Source: Astragalus membranaceus
Taxonomy: Eukaryota > Streptophyta > Magnoliopsida > Fabales > Fabaceae
Length of the DNA: 64,000 nucleotides
Direction: 5' to 3'
NCBI GenBank assembly: GCA_039519185.1
Contig: CM076846.1
Span: forward strand, 124,562,182 to 124,626,181
Shown here: in pieces, positions 10,011-21,599 of the stretch
How positions within the stretch are numbered: the first letter of the stretch is position 1
How the letters are laid out: each line of letters begins with the position of its first letter
Notes under the pieces: model-generated
What the model saw: the letters and a program-made list of their open reading frames with translations, nothing else
Told to the model about the DNA's origin: nothing
The model's database searches: none
Program-made: the position numbers and the translations under genes

Positions 10011-10815
10011 CAGGTTCAGGTCATGGAATAAGTCCCTTGCAAATGCAAGACCCTTCCCTGGACCCAACCATTGTCCTTGCCTTGTTAAGGAAGATGATGA
10101 AAATACATAGAGCCATTGAATCACCTTTCATCTTCTTTCTTAGAGTGAGATATATGCAAATTTTCTTTTTTTTTGATCAACTATATATGCAAATTTTCTA
10201 GAAGTGTCTTTTTAGTCCAAATCCTTTTCCTTACTTTGAAATGGGTAACCAGCATCCACTTGACTGTTATAGGGATGATCCACTCAACTATTAAGAGTGT
10301 GTTTGATTTAGATTTTTCTCACCTCAAAATTAAAAATGTAGTTCTCAGTGCACCAAAACTCAAGAATTCAAAAGCTACTCCCTTGTATCTTTTCCCAAAC
10401 TAAGTTTTGCAAACCAGATTCTGGGCTCAAAATCACATGCAAACATGCTCCTGAGTGATCAAACTCTTACTTGGGCCCCAAAAAAACATTTAGAATATTG
10501 GTTGACTTTTCTATCAACAATTGAGATATCTTATTTTACTCTCTAAAATGAGAAGTATTTGGCAGCGTTAAAACCATATTTCCACATTTTGTGGAAAACT
10601 ATTCTAAAAGCTATAGAAATCTTTGTTCTGTGCAATTAGTAGAGGTTGTAAATATTTCAAATGGGGAAGGGAGCACATATGTTATTGCTGCAAGAAACAA
10701 AACACCAGATGTAAAAAATTGTAATAACAACCAAGGGGATGTTCTCCTCCTAACAATTCCAGTAATGAAAAGAAATAAATACACATATATTGGAATCAAA
10801 CTACGATGATGCTTA
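10011..10815. other. Sequence between captured PTB and VPS55 exons
   Basis: This is probably captured intron or flanking DNA. I recognise no further exon on either strand. Several short open frames here show no family resemblance. Confidence 0.5.
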
Positions 10816-10821
10816 TCTCAC

Positions 10822-11045
10822 CACTTAACATCAGCCACCAATTATTATACAAAGCACATGTCTGAAGACATAACACAGATGTGAGTAAAGAATGACATTT
10901 TGTTATCCATTTACATATAAATGTGGAACAAAAAGACGATACCAACAAAAATTTGCAAGACAATTCCTCCTGAGACTAAAATTGCTAAAAATGCAAGCTT
11001 CCCTGTGTTCAAACAGGAACGTATATATCCTGGCATTTCATCCAT
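10822..11045 (-). pseudogene. VPS55: Captured first two exons of a VPS55 homologue
   Basis: Minus-strand exon 10947-11045 starts at an ATG and encodes MDEMPGYIRSCLNTGKLAFL and AILVSGGIVLQIF. Exon 10822-10861 encodes CALYNNWWLMLS. This matches VPS55, a small four-helix membrane protein that works with VPS68 in endosome-to-vacuole sorting. Borders fit GT-AG (donors GTTGGT and GTGAGA; acceptor TTCAG). The third exon, with the remaining membrane spans, is absent. A possible 5'UTR exon with donor GTAAGT ends near 11591. It is a fragment carried by the CACTA-type element. Confidence 0.9.
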
Positions 11046-11589
11046 CTTCAGCTCACCTCATGTTACAGAAGAGAGCAAGATATCTGAAGCAAAATCCTCG
11101 TTAGCAAAATGCTATAATGCACAAAACACATGATAAGTGAGATTAAGTCAAAAAAACAGTGGAAGTCTATACTCCCTTTGTTTTCATATATAAGCCAATT
11201 CTTATATCATGCACAAAACCTGCTAAGCACAAAGAAAGCAAATCCAGTAGCTTAAGACCGATATCAAGCAAGCCAAACACCATGTTGGACAACAACAACA
11301 AATTAAACCAGTGATATCAGAAAGAGAGCAAAAGCCATGTTTTTATTACGATCCAAAACATAATGATTTACCGATTATCAGATTCAGAAAACATAGAAGA
11401 ACCATCAGAGCCAGCAAAGAACAGCAAAGGCATTGGAAGAAGCAGATATGTTCCTTCCTCGTTTTCAGTCAGCGAAATAGGGGCTGGATTTTGCCCTAGG
11501 ATTTCAATAGAAAGGGGAAAACGGGGTTAGGGTTTTGAATCAACCAAAATGTGTGGATTTTCAGTCAAATAGAAGAAAACCGTACTTAC

Positions 11590-11830
11590 CCTTTAAGAAG
11601 AAGAAGAGAGGAGAGGCGAGAGGCGACTGAGAGAAGGAGAACGGCGATGGAGAGGCACGGGAAGAGGAAGAGGGAGAGTGGAAGGCATGGGAAGAGGGAG
11701 AACGAGAGACTGTCTTCGTAGCCTTGGAGCACGTTTGCGATGGAGGAGGGCGGAGGAAGGCGGTGGAGGGCTACGGAGGGTGGAGGAGAGTGAGGGAGAG
11801 TGACTGAATGAGACTTCGAGGGAATACTCT
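11590..11830 (-). other. Possible non-coding first exon near the CACTA right end
   Basis: The minus strand is a CT-rich leader ending in a consensus donor (AAAGG|GTAAGTACGG) at about 11591. Plant 5'UTRs are often CT-rich, so this may be the captured VPS55 leader. A transcript starting here could run into the three captured gene pieces. This is inference only. Confidence 0.45.
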
Positions 11831-12050
11831 CACTTTTAATTGGGTTATTTAGTTTGCGACGACATTTTAGCGTTTTCCGACGGACATAGCCGTCGCAAAT
11901 TTGCAACGAAACACGTTTTCGTCGGAAATGTAAGCGGGAAATTAAGCGCCTTTTTTCCTGAACATTTGCGACGACTTTTTTCGTCGGAAATTGCGACGAA
12001 TAAGAGTTCGTCGGAAAGTTTCGCAGGAAACGGGACTTATTCTTGTAGTG

Positions 12051-12636
12051 TTCCCCCTCATCTCACTAATTCGATTTCGCGAATCTGTGTTTTTACGAAA
12101 ATGAAATAAAATCGGTGCTGTGTTGATGATGTTGGAAGAACGATAAACAGTTCTTAATTGAAGATGGTGATTTGAATTTTCTGGGTTTCAGATAAATGTT
12201 TTAATTTTTAATGTTTCATTTTAATGTTTTTAGTTTTTGGTTAATTTATGTTGTGTTTTTAAAATTTAAAAAACTTAAATGATGACGTGTCATTTGATTA
12301 TTTGCCACCTTAATTAATGAATGACAAGTCACATTGACACTTAAGACGTCACGTCAGCAGTTAACTGCCAATGTGGCGTCCGTTAACAAAAACTAACGGC
12401 AGAGACCAAAACGAAATGGAAATGAAAGATGAGGGACCAAAACGAGAAAAAAAAGATAAAAGACCAAAGTGACACCAACCCCAAAGATAAATGACTAAAA
12501 CAACAATTTAGCCTATAATTTATGATTAAAATTCTATGGGAATTTTAATACTGTCAAAACAATAAAATAATTTTTATCCTTTTTCATTAAAATTTAATTT
12601 TAGTAAAAGTGTGAGATCAAATTACCACGCCATGCA
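12051..12636. other. Repeat-like intergenic sequence, no gene
   Basis: GACGTCACGTCAGCAGTTAA and nearby GTGGCGTCCGTTAAC, together with GGGACCAAAACGA, resemble motifs of dispersed plant repeats. No coding sequence is recognised. Confidence 0.45.
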
Positions 12637-12652
12637 CCCTATAGTAAAAGTA

Positions 12653-12844
12653 TTTTTGGTTTTACCCAGGGTATCCACCGCCGACCGCAGTGACTAATCC
12701 CCTCGCTGAATTGTAAGTGCCTCGAGGGGCAGGACAGCTAGCCCAAAGTTTTAACGTTGATCTGTACCCAATGTGGGGATCGAACCCCCAACCCTTGGTT
12801 AAGGGAGGATCAGCCCCAACCGCTGAACCCCACGCTATGGGTCG
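12653..12844 (-). mobile_element. Complete tRNA-derived SINE with 16-bp target duplication
   Basis: The minus strand starts GCGACCCATAGCGTGGGGTT, with box A-like TAGCGTGGGGTTCAGCGG and box B GGTTCGATCCC, then the family body GAGGGGATTAGTCACTGCGG and an A-rich 3' tail. It is flanked by a perfect 16-bp direct repeat, CCCTATAGTAAAAGTA, at 12637-12652 and 12845-12860. The pol III boxes and target duplication define a SINE insertion. Confidence 0.93.
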
Positions 12845-12860
12845 CCCTATAGTAAAAGTA

Positions 12861-13902
12861 TGAGATCAAACTACCACGCCGAAACAATAATTTAATTTTT
12901 ATCGTTTTTCATTAAATTTAATTTCTTTCGACACATTATTGTCTTCACTTATATATTTGAACATTTAATTTCGTCCACACTTATATATTTGAACATTTAA
13001 TTTCGTCCATATTTAATAATATTTTATTTATTGAGTCTTTCTCTCTCCTACTGGAACTGTCCAGTAACGGGAGAGGATCTCAATCCATGTTAGACCTTTA
13101 CTGATCGTTGACTTTGTGTCAACCACACTGATATTAATCATGAGAAGGGTTATATATCTCTTTACCATTGTTATTAACCATGCATAAGCTAATTAGGAGA
13201 GATGTGAGATCTTTATTGACTGTTGACTTGTGTCAACCATAGTCAAACTAATTAGGTACCGGGAGTTAGACTTGTGTTGACCGGAGGTCCAACCTTAGAC
13301 AATGTAACCATGGTCAGCCTAATCGGGTATGTATTGGTAAAGTTAAAATGTTATTAGACAATTACTTACTAATGGTCTCACGGTTTGCACAAGTCAAATG
13401 TAACTTAAAGATTTTAGTTGTTATATTTTAAAAACTAAATTGATATATTATTTATTTTAATAAAGGCCAATTATTGTCTTATTTTGTTTTAATTCTTTAT
13501 ATTATTTAAAGATAGGGAATAAAATATTTTTCAATCAATAATTTTTTAAGGCTATGAAAATAGTAAATATTTTTCAATCAATAATTTTTTAAGAAGCAAC
13601 AATCGTCGAAGGGAGAGGAGAGGAGAGAAGAGGGAATGCGTTCTGGAGAGGAGAGGAGACTTAGAGATGGAAAGAAGAAAGAGATTGCGGTGGAGAAGAG
13701 AAACAACTAGACTTGGAGACATAGACCTAACCAAGCAAATTAACGATTTTTTTTTGAGATTCATAAAAAAAGAAGACGCTCCTTTCAAAAAGAATCTCTT
13801 TTACATTAATAAAAAAAGAACTCTTTTATACAGTGAAAAAAGTAGCATTAACTTCATAGTTGATCATTTATCACTACAATTATTTATTTAGATTAATAGT
13901 AC
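12861..13902. other. AT-rich intergenic sequence, no gene
   Basis: Short direct repeats occur around 12935-13010 (ACTTATATATTTGAACATTT twice) and 13560-13590 (TTTTTCAATCAATAATTTTT, also at 13530). Around 13105-13320 the motif GTTGACTTGTGTCAACCA recurs in variants. None of it is coding. Confidence 0.5.
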
Positions 13903-13915
13903 TCCCGTTGGATTC

Positions 13916-14093
13916 TTTTTTATCCACCGCCGAACGCAGTGACTAATCCTCTCGCTGGATTGGGGGCACCTCGAAGGGTGAGACAGCTGGCCCAGAGATT
14001 TAAAGCTGCTCCCATACCCAAGGCGAGGATCGAACCCACGACACTTGGTTAAGGGAGGATGAGCCCGAACCGCTCAACCACGCACCCTGGGTT
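13916..14093 (-). mobile_element. tRNA-derived SINE, same family, with target duplication
   Basis: The minus strand shows the head TGCGTGGTTGAGCGGTTCGG (box A-like), GGGTTCGATCCTCG (box B) and the same body as the copy at 12653-12844. TCCCGTTGGATTC (13903-13915) and TCCCGTTGGACTC (14094-14106) flank it, a 13-bp duplication with one mismatch. Confidence 0.9.
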
Positions 14094-14569
14094 TCCCGTT
14101 GGACTCATTTATAAGCAAAATAGTACCATAATTTTTGGACTCAAAATATAAGCAAATATCAACTAACTCAACTTCAATGTTATTATTCTACAAATACCCT
14201 TTTTTAATTTTACTTTTACTAAAATTAAATAAGGGTATACTAAAATTAGTTTATTTTGTTACGCAACTAAAAATATTAAATAAATATAACTAACTTTTTA
14301 ATATGTGTGAAATTACGCTTTTTTGCTTATAAATGAGTGTGAATTATAGTAGCCTCTTCAATGTAAAAAAAGTAGGCCTCTTCAATGAAGTTTTCAGTTT
14401 CCTTAACGTTTTTTTATTGAGTAAATGGGAGTTGAATTCTAGACCAAAAAATGCGGTTTGAATAAATGATGCATTAATTATTGATTCAATTTGAGTTGAC
14501 CATAAATTCAGCATGTCTAATCAATCTCATTGTCAAGCCACAATTTCATTTCATCCCCATTAAACAAAG

Positions 14570-15841
14570 ATGGCCTTGTGCAGCATGAGTTCACAAACTT
14601 TAAATTTTCTAGTCATCATCCTTCATCTCATAATTATTTTCTACCCCTGTATAAGCACTGCTGCTACTTATGATCTCATTCACCGTGATTCCCCTCTATC
14701 ACCATTTTACAGTCCATCATTTACCCATTTTGACCGTTTACAAGAAACTTTCAAACGCTCATTATCTCGTGTCAACCATTTGAAAAGTTCAGCCACCAAA
14801 CAAGCCCCTATGAAACCAAGTGATGGAGAATATCTGATGAAAATGTCCTTATAAGGAACTCCACCTATTGAGGTTGTTGGTATAGTTGACACTGGTAGTG
14901 ACCTAACATGGACACAATGTCTTCCATGTGTACAATGTTACAACCAAACAATCCCTCTATTTGATCCTACTCACTCCTCATCCTACAAAAATCTATCACG
15001 TGCCTCTAATTTTTGTCATGCTTTTGATAACAAAACTTTAGCTTGTGAGTATGATATTTCCTATGGAGATGGGTCCCACACTTCTGGAGTACTTGCCTCT
15101 GAAACACTAACATTAGGCACATTTTCTCTTCCAAATTTTGCATTTGGGTGTGCACATAACACTGGTGGCATTTTTAATGAGTCAGCATCTGGCATAATAG
15201 GTCTTAGTAGTAATGAAGTTTCACTTATTTCTCAATTGGGTCCTTCTATTGGCAAAAAATTTTCCTATTGTTTAGTACCCACAACAATTAACAAAACTAG
15301 TAAGATAAGTTTTGGTAACGATTCTGTTGTTGTTGGTTCTGAGACCGTTACAACTCCTATTCAAAATAATAGTGAAGCTCTTTACTACCTAGCATTAGAT
15401 GCTATAAGTGTAGGAACAAAAAGAATTGCTTTTTCTCATAGTCCTAATGAGGGGAATATAGTTATTGATTCTGGCACAACATTTACTCTTGTTCCATCTG
15501 ATGTTTTTGAAGCTTTGGTATCGGCTTTGGATAAATCAATAAGGCTTGAACAAGTGGATGACCCAAGTGGTGTACTTAGCCTTTGTTACAATAGTAGTAG
15601 TGTTGGTCACAAGATTAAACTTCCCTTGATTACAATGCATTTCAAGGGTGCTGATGTGAAGTTGAAGCCAATAAACATGTTTTCGTGGGTGAGGCACAAT
15701 GTGGTGTGTTTCACTATGCTTGCGAATGATGAATTAGTTATTTATGGAAACTTAGCTCAGACCAATTTTCATATAGGATATGACCTTGATGCTCGTACTG
15801 TGTCTTTTAAACCAACTGATTGTGTATTGGAACACTTGTAA
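14570..15841 (+). pseudogene. CDR1-like aspartic protease, nearly complete, one in-frame stop
   Basis: A single intronless frame of 424 codons, close to the ~437 residues of Arabidopsis CDR1. It has a signal peptide (MALCSMSSQTLNFLVIILHL...), a YDLIHRDSPLSPFYSPS propeptide block, the first catalytic DTGSDLTWTQC, the flap region YDISYGDGS, the second catalytic DSGTTFTLVPSDVF and the C-terminal YGNLAQTNFHIGYD. The only break is a TAA at 14852-14854, between MKMSL and GTPPIEV; without it the frame is intact. Family members are apoplastic endopeptidases in defence signalling. It may be a recent pseudogene, a readthrough case or an assembly error. The head-to-head partner is at 7427-8151. Confidence 0.92.
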
Positions 15842-16281
15842 GTATAATTGGTCACCGCGTATAAATAAGGTATGACCTTGGATTTATGAAAATAATTGGT
15901 CGCCGCGTATAAATTTTACCTTCGCTTATAGAGTTTTCCACGTTAAGTATTGGTCTTCTTTATTTTCGTATATTTTGTGTGAATGATTGTTGTATTCTTC
16001 CTGTGTGTTCATTCAAAATTGTTTTCGCACAAAGATTCTACTAAAGGAAACTATTTGTTGTTTTCATTACACCAACACTAATTTTCCTAAGCACCACAAC
16101 AAAAATGTGTTAGGATCTTCTCCATTTTTCAAAAGAATTGGATTTATATTGTTAAGTTGTAGAGAAGATAGGAACAAAGAGTAGTGTTATCTTTTAATGA
16201 ATGATCATCTTCATGGAATTCAATCCATTCTTACTATAACCGGTAAAACACCAGGGAGATCTCCACATTGAGCCCATATTT
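15842..16281. other. 3' flank of the protease, no further gene
   Basis: ATAATTGGTCACCGCGTATA at 15845 is repeated as ATAATTGGTCGCCGCGTATA at 15892, a direct duplication 47 bp apart. Nothing else is recognised before the copia target site. Confidence 0.55.
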
Positions 16282-16286
16282 CACTC

Positions 16287-16818
16287 TATTAAAATTGTTC
16301 AGAATTCATGGAGAAGAAATAAAACGTATTGATGATCAATGGTGAACAGTAGATTTCATTGATAGCTTATTTGATTACAAGAAGGCACTATATATAGGAA
16401 AGGGAGGTGTGTACCATGGACCATAGTACAACCTAATACATCAAATAAAATGCAAAAAATAAAATATCTGCCAGCAAAAGGAATCCTATGCTAGCTGTCA
16501 AATCTTCACTAAAATCCAAGCAAGGAGAATGTTCCAGAACTGACAGCTAATCATTGGTATCCAAGGGAATATGCCCTTTTTCATTTTCTGCAGCACGGGA
16601 GTTGGCGCCCCTTACATGGGCGCCGGATGTTGCATCCATTTGTGTCACGCACGATGGGTCGTTGACATGGGCGCCAAGGGCGCTGTCCTTTGTTCCACAT
16701 GATGCGCCTACAGCATGGGCGCCAAGCACATTGTTCCCAGCAACATTGCATACGGATCCCCTGACATAGGCGCCAAGAGCAGTGTTGCTTGCATCCTTTT
16801 TGCTTTCACATTTTAACA
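16287..16818 (-). repeat. 3' LTR of the first copia element
   Basis: On the minus strand it starts TGTTAAAATGTGAAAGC after a polypurine tract (complement of GCCCCTCAC at 16819-16827) and ends AATTTTAATA. Both LTRs end in TA where the inverted start would predict CA. The LTR contains four or five spaced GGCGCC palindromes within TGGGCGCCAAG-like units. The pol frame runs about 270 bp into it. Confidence 0.95.
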
Positions 16819-19790
16819 GCCCCTCACAAGCTTGACCATGATATATGTTTATCATTCCAAGCTTGGAAATAAAAGGTGTGAAAGCACTAGGAGTGAGTGC
16901 CTTAGTAAAGAAATCACCCAATTGCCCTTTTGAAGAAATAGGCAGTAGCTTCATTAACCCTTCTTGCAATTTTTCTCTCACAAAGTGACAATCAATTTCC
17001 AAATGCTTTGTTCTTTCATGAAACACAGGATTTGCAGCAATGTGGATGGCGCTTTGATTATCACAGTAAAGAGCAGGAAGCCTATCACACTTGATTTTCA
17101 AATCATTAAGTAAGAACATTATCCATTGGAGTTCACATGTAGCTGTTGAGAGAGCCCTGTATTCAGCTTCTGAAGAGGACCTAGATACGGTTTGCTGCTT
17201 CTTTGTTCTCCAAGCTATGAGTGATGAGCCAATGAAGAAGCAATATCCTGTGATTGACTTTCTAGTATCTAGACAATTTGCCCAATCCGCATCAGAAAAT
17301 CCAGACAATTGTATCACAGAATCTCTAGGGAACATTAATCCTCTTCCTGGGCTTCCTTTGAGATATTTCAAAATTCTGCATACAGCATTATAGTGAGCAG
17401 CAGTGGGGGAACCGACGTGTTGGCTTAATTGCTGGACAGCAAAGGTGATATCTGGTCTTGTATTGGTGAGATATAAGAGCTTGCCAATTAGTCTTCTATA
17501 CAAGCTTACATCTTCATACAGTTCTCCCTCATCTTGATACAGCTTTGTGTTGCTGTCCATTGGAGTTGAAATCGGTTTAGAGCCCAGAGAACCAGTTTCA
17601 CTTAACAGATCAAGGCAGTATTTTCTCTGACAGATTGTGATTCCACTGCTGGATTGTGCGACTTCTAAGCCAAGGAAATATTTGAGTGATCCCAAGTCTT
17701 TGATCTTGAATGCATCATCAAGAACAAGCTTAATTCTGTCAAACTCAGTCATTGAATTTCCTGCTAGTATTATATCATCAACATATACTAGAACAGCAGT
17801 GAATTCCTCACCATTTTGACATGTAAACAATGAATAATCAGATGTTGACTGTTTGTATCCTTGAGAGAGCAATAAAGTAGTGAGTTTTTCATACCATTTT
17901 CTGCTGGCTTGCTTCAATCCATATAAGGATTTTTTGAGTTTGCATACTTGGTTCTCCTTGTTACAATTTACTCCTTTTGGAACTTCCATATACACATCTT
18001 CTTCTAGGTCCCCGTGCAAGAAGGCATTGTTCACATCTAATTGATGTAAATTCCAGTTTTTCAGTGAAGCTACTGCTAACAGAATTTTCACAGTTGTGAG
18101 TTTGGCCACTGGACTGAATGTATCAAAGAAATCAAGGCCCTCAATTTGATTGTAACCTTTTGCTACCAATCTAGCTTTGTAGCGTTCTATGGAGCCATCA
18201 GCCTTGTGTTTAACCTTGTACACCCACTTATTTCCAATGGGCTTCACATTGCTTTGTTTATCAACAATATCCCATGTTCCATACTTATTTAGAGCTTCTA
18301 ATTCCTTCTGCATAGCATCAATCCAACAACTGTCTTTGCAGGCATCCTCATATGATTGAGGTTTTGTGACAGCACTTAAGGCAACAGCAAAAGTTTGTTG
18401 TGCAGTGGACAAATTACAAAATGAATGATACTGAGAAATGGGATAAAAAGTGCCTGAGGATGATGGCTTGAATTGTGAATTTAAGTGACTGCATATATAT
18501 TCAGAGAGATATGCTGGTGCCTGTTTCTCTCTGGTGGACTTTCTGAGCTGCTGTTCATCAACATTATCTCTAGCTTCAGTTTCTGCATCAGCAGTGTCAG
18601 TTACAGCAGGTTCTGTAGCTTCTAAATTATCAGCAGTGTCAGTTACAGCAGGTTTTGTAGCTTCTAAATTGTTTGGTTAAAAATAATTCCATTTTGAGAT
18701 GGCTTGTGTTCCTTTATAAGGTAAGATATTCTCATGATAAACAACATTTCTAGAGAGGAAAATATCTTTGTTGTTCAAGTCTAACAGTACTTCCCCTTTC
18801 ACACCAGTTTTATATCCTAAAAATACACACTTCCTAGCTCTTGTATCTAGTTTTGTTCTATGATTTTGGAGAGTGGATGCATAGGCAAGACATCCAAACA
18901 CTTTTAAATTGTTAAGGTCAGGTGGAGTACCCTTTTGTATGTGGTAAGGTGACTTGTTTTGCAGGATAGGAGTAGGGACTCGATTTATTATGTATATGGC
19001 ATGAAGAATGGCATAACACCAAAACTGTTTAGGAAGCATAGACTGAAACAGTAGGGCTCTACCTACATTTAATATATGCTGATGTTTCCTCTCAACTCTC
19101 CCATTTTGCTGAGGTGTTTCAACACAACTAGTTTGATGAACGATACCTTTTGAAGCATAGAATTCAAGTATTAAAAACTCTGGCCCATTATCACTTCTAA
19201 TGATTTTGATTTTGGTGTCATGTTGTGTTTCTATCATGTTGACAAAAGTTTTTACATAGTTGCTGACTTCTCCCTTTGTTTTTAACAAGATTACCCATGT
19301 GTACCTACTGTAATCATCTAGAGCAGTTAGGAAGTATTTGTGATTATGAATGGAAGTAGTGGAAATAGGTCCCCATATGTCTAAATGTATCATCTCAAAA
19401 CATTTTGAAGCTTTGCTAGGACTTAAACTATAAGGAAGCTTCTTGTGCCTAGCATAATGACATATATCACATATTGAACCTTCATCAATTTTCACAAGAG
19501 GAAAATCTACATTCATTAATTTCATTCTACTAATGGACAAGTGTCCTAATCTAAAATGCCATAGGGCTGATTCTGGAAGCCTCTCCATACCTCCTTCTTC
19601 ATTGGCAACAGCATTCACCTTCTTAGACTCAATCTCTAAATATATGAGTCCCTCAAACATCACACCCAAACCAATCATCCTTTGAGTCTTCAAATCCTGT
19701 ATCTCACATTTTGAGCCACAAAATTCAACTTTAATGTTAGCAACCAGAAGTTTTGGAACTGACAAGAGATTGAGTGAGAAGCCAGTGACA
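16547..19790 (-). pseudogene. Copia integrase, reverse transcriptase and RNase H (one stop codon)
   Basis: From 19790 downward: a GAG-pre-integrase HHCC region (LWHFRLGHLS, then CDICHYARHKKLP), the integrase core (HLDIWGP, SDNGPEF, E in ETPQQNGRVERKH), an in-frame TAA at 18677-18679, then RT (RYKARLVAKGYNQ, LDVNNAFLHGDL, catalytic YVDDIILAG) and RNase H (FSDADWANCLDTRKS, SSSEAEYRAL, YCDNQSAIHIAANP). Between integrase and RT a 14-residue unit ending TDTAD is tandemly duplicated (18592-18673). The frame ends at 16547, inside the LTR, giving an unusual ~90-residue GAHV-rich tail. Confidence 0.95.
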
Positions 19791-21041
19791 TGTTGCGCCC
19801 GAAAAAGTCCCTGAGGGGATCTTTCTTCGTTTACAACTTTTTAAAACAATGAAGTCGCCACCAATATTTTTTAAGGTAAAACATTGAAAAAAACCTTTTC
19901 TGGAAAGCAATGGCCTGTTGGAAACCGAAAAATTTGGTTTCGGGGGTCGGTTTGGCATGGGGAAGGTATTAGCACGCCACACCTCCTTTCTACCGAAAGG
20001 GAACCTTTAACTAAACGTGTGGTTTTAAGTGTTGATTTGGAAAATACTTAAATTTGCTTCTTTATTGAAAAGGGAATAAGAAGACTTAATGAAAATTTTT
20101 ATTTTTGGCGCTTGACGAGAGTTAGCCTCTCGCTCCTACGTATCTCCCGGTGCGATGGAGAATTCAAAGCTACGTAGTTCTTGGCTTGTCTTTCTTTTGA
20201 AAAGGTTTTTGTCTTTTATCTTTTTAGTGAGTTTTCGAAATAGGACGAGCATTTAGTGAATGATTAAACTAACCAAGGTTATAGGTAATCACCGCTAAGT
20301 GTTCTTGAAAATGAGAGTCACCACCGCCAGTCAGACGAACAAGGGTTCTGATTGACTATTAGTAGCAACTCGTTTTTTATTTGCTCTTTTGAAAATGGTT
20401 TTCGAAAGAGATTGATTAGCACGGATGATCAAACTAACAAAAGCTATGGGTGATCACCGCTTATTGTTCTTTGGGGGGGGAAAGACATCGCTACCAATGG
20501 CTAGACGAACAAAGGTTCTGATTAACCACTGGCAACGATGGGTTTGAAAATGATTCTAGCTTATAGAAATGATTCTCTTTGTTATGCAAATGCTAGTTTT
20601 TGATTGCTAAAATGACTTTTATTTGCTGCACTTGACGAGAACGAGACTCGCTCCTACGTATCCCAAATGGGAATCAAAGCGACGTAGTTCTAATTTGAAA
20701 ATGAAAATGCTTTTGAAAGGGTTTGGAAAAAGGAAAAGCTTTCATAATGACCAAGCAAGCAAAGGCTTTGAGTGATCATTACTAATAACTCTTGATAGCG
20801 TTCATGACAATCAAACAAGCAAAGGCTTTGGGTGATAGTCACTAATAACTTGCATTGGTTAGAAAAGAGTTTGAGAGGTTTTTGGGAAAGAGTGAAGTTA
20901 TTATCAAAGATTGGTTATAAAGTTCAAGCACATTCGTTAATCGAGCAATCACGCATTTGTTGAACGTCAACTAAGACTAAACATGCCAATACAATCAAAG
21001 ATTCAAATGTCAAGGATGCAAAGTAAGGTTCTCAAGACAAA

Positions 21042-21064
21042 TGTGTGTGTGTGTGTGTGTGTGT
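21042..21064. repeat. (TG)n microsatellite within the solo LTR
   Basis: About eleven TG units, inside the Ogre-like LTR. Confidence 0.95.
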
Positions 21065-21599
21065 AAGAAAGAGTGTATTTACCCTAATGACTCTATGCTA
21101 CAACAAGCAAGTAGGCTTACGTCTTCATTAAGAGGTCATACAAGTGGAGATGATGGCACACAATTAAATCAAGACATTTAAGTTGCATCAAGAGCAATTA
21201 AACAATTGATCACATGCATAGAATGATCTTAGTTAAGCTAGTGAACATGTGAGCAATGATTTCTCAATAACATGAGCAAAAGGAATGGCATCAAGACTAG
21301 GGTAAGCCTATCCTTTGCAATCAACAATATGAACAAGTGCCCAAAGGCTAATAACACCATCAAAGAGGGGGGAGCATCAAGGTTTTGGGTAACCTATCCC
21401 TTGCAATACCCCACGAACCCTAAACCATAAACCTAACTATCTCATCTTTTATTCATTAAGAAATTAAAAGGGGAAGGTTGAATCATCTAAAACCATCTTC
21501 ACCACTTAGAACAAGATGCACTAGGCATAAGTGGGAGTCATGTGATTTATCATCAACAATAAACAATGATCAAACTAGAGTATAAGAACAAATAAATAA

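Larger units (their letters stand above)
8900..12050. mobile_element. Second Pack-CACTA element; right end clear, left end not found
   Basis: The right end GGGACTTATTCTTGTAGTG stops at 12050 and is the complement of a CACTACAAGAATAAG terminus. Upstream of it (11850-12030) lie repeated TTTGCGACGA and TTCGTCGGAAA motifs in both orientations, a CACTA-type subterminal array. The interior carries minus-strand exons of VPS55, a PTB-type RRM protein and a polygalacturonase, all in one orientation. The start coordinate is a placeholder, since the left terminus may be deleted or too diverged to see. Confidence 0.65.

Noticed and set aside
11586..11906. 106-codon Leu/Ser/Pro-rich minus-strand frame
   Set aside because: It reads a CT-rich probable leader and CACTA repeats; there is no conserved motif.
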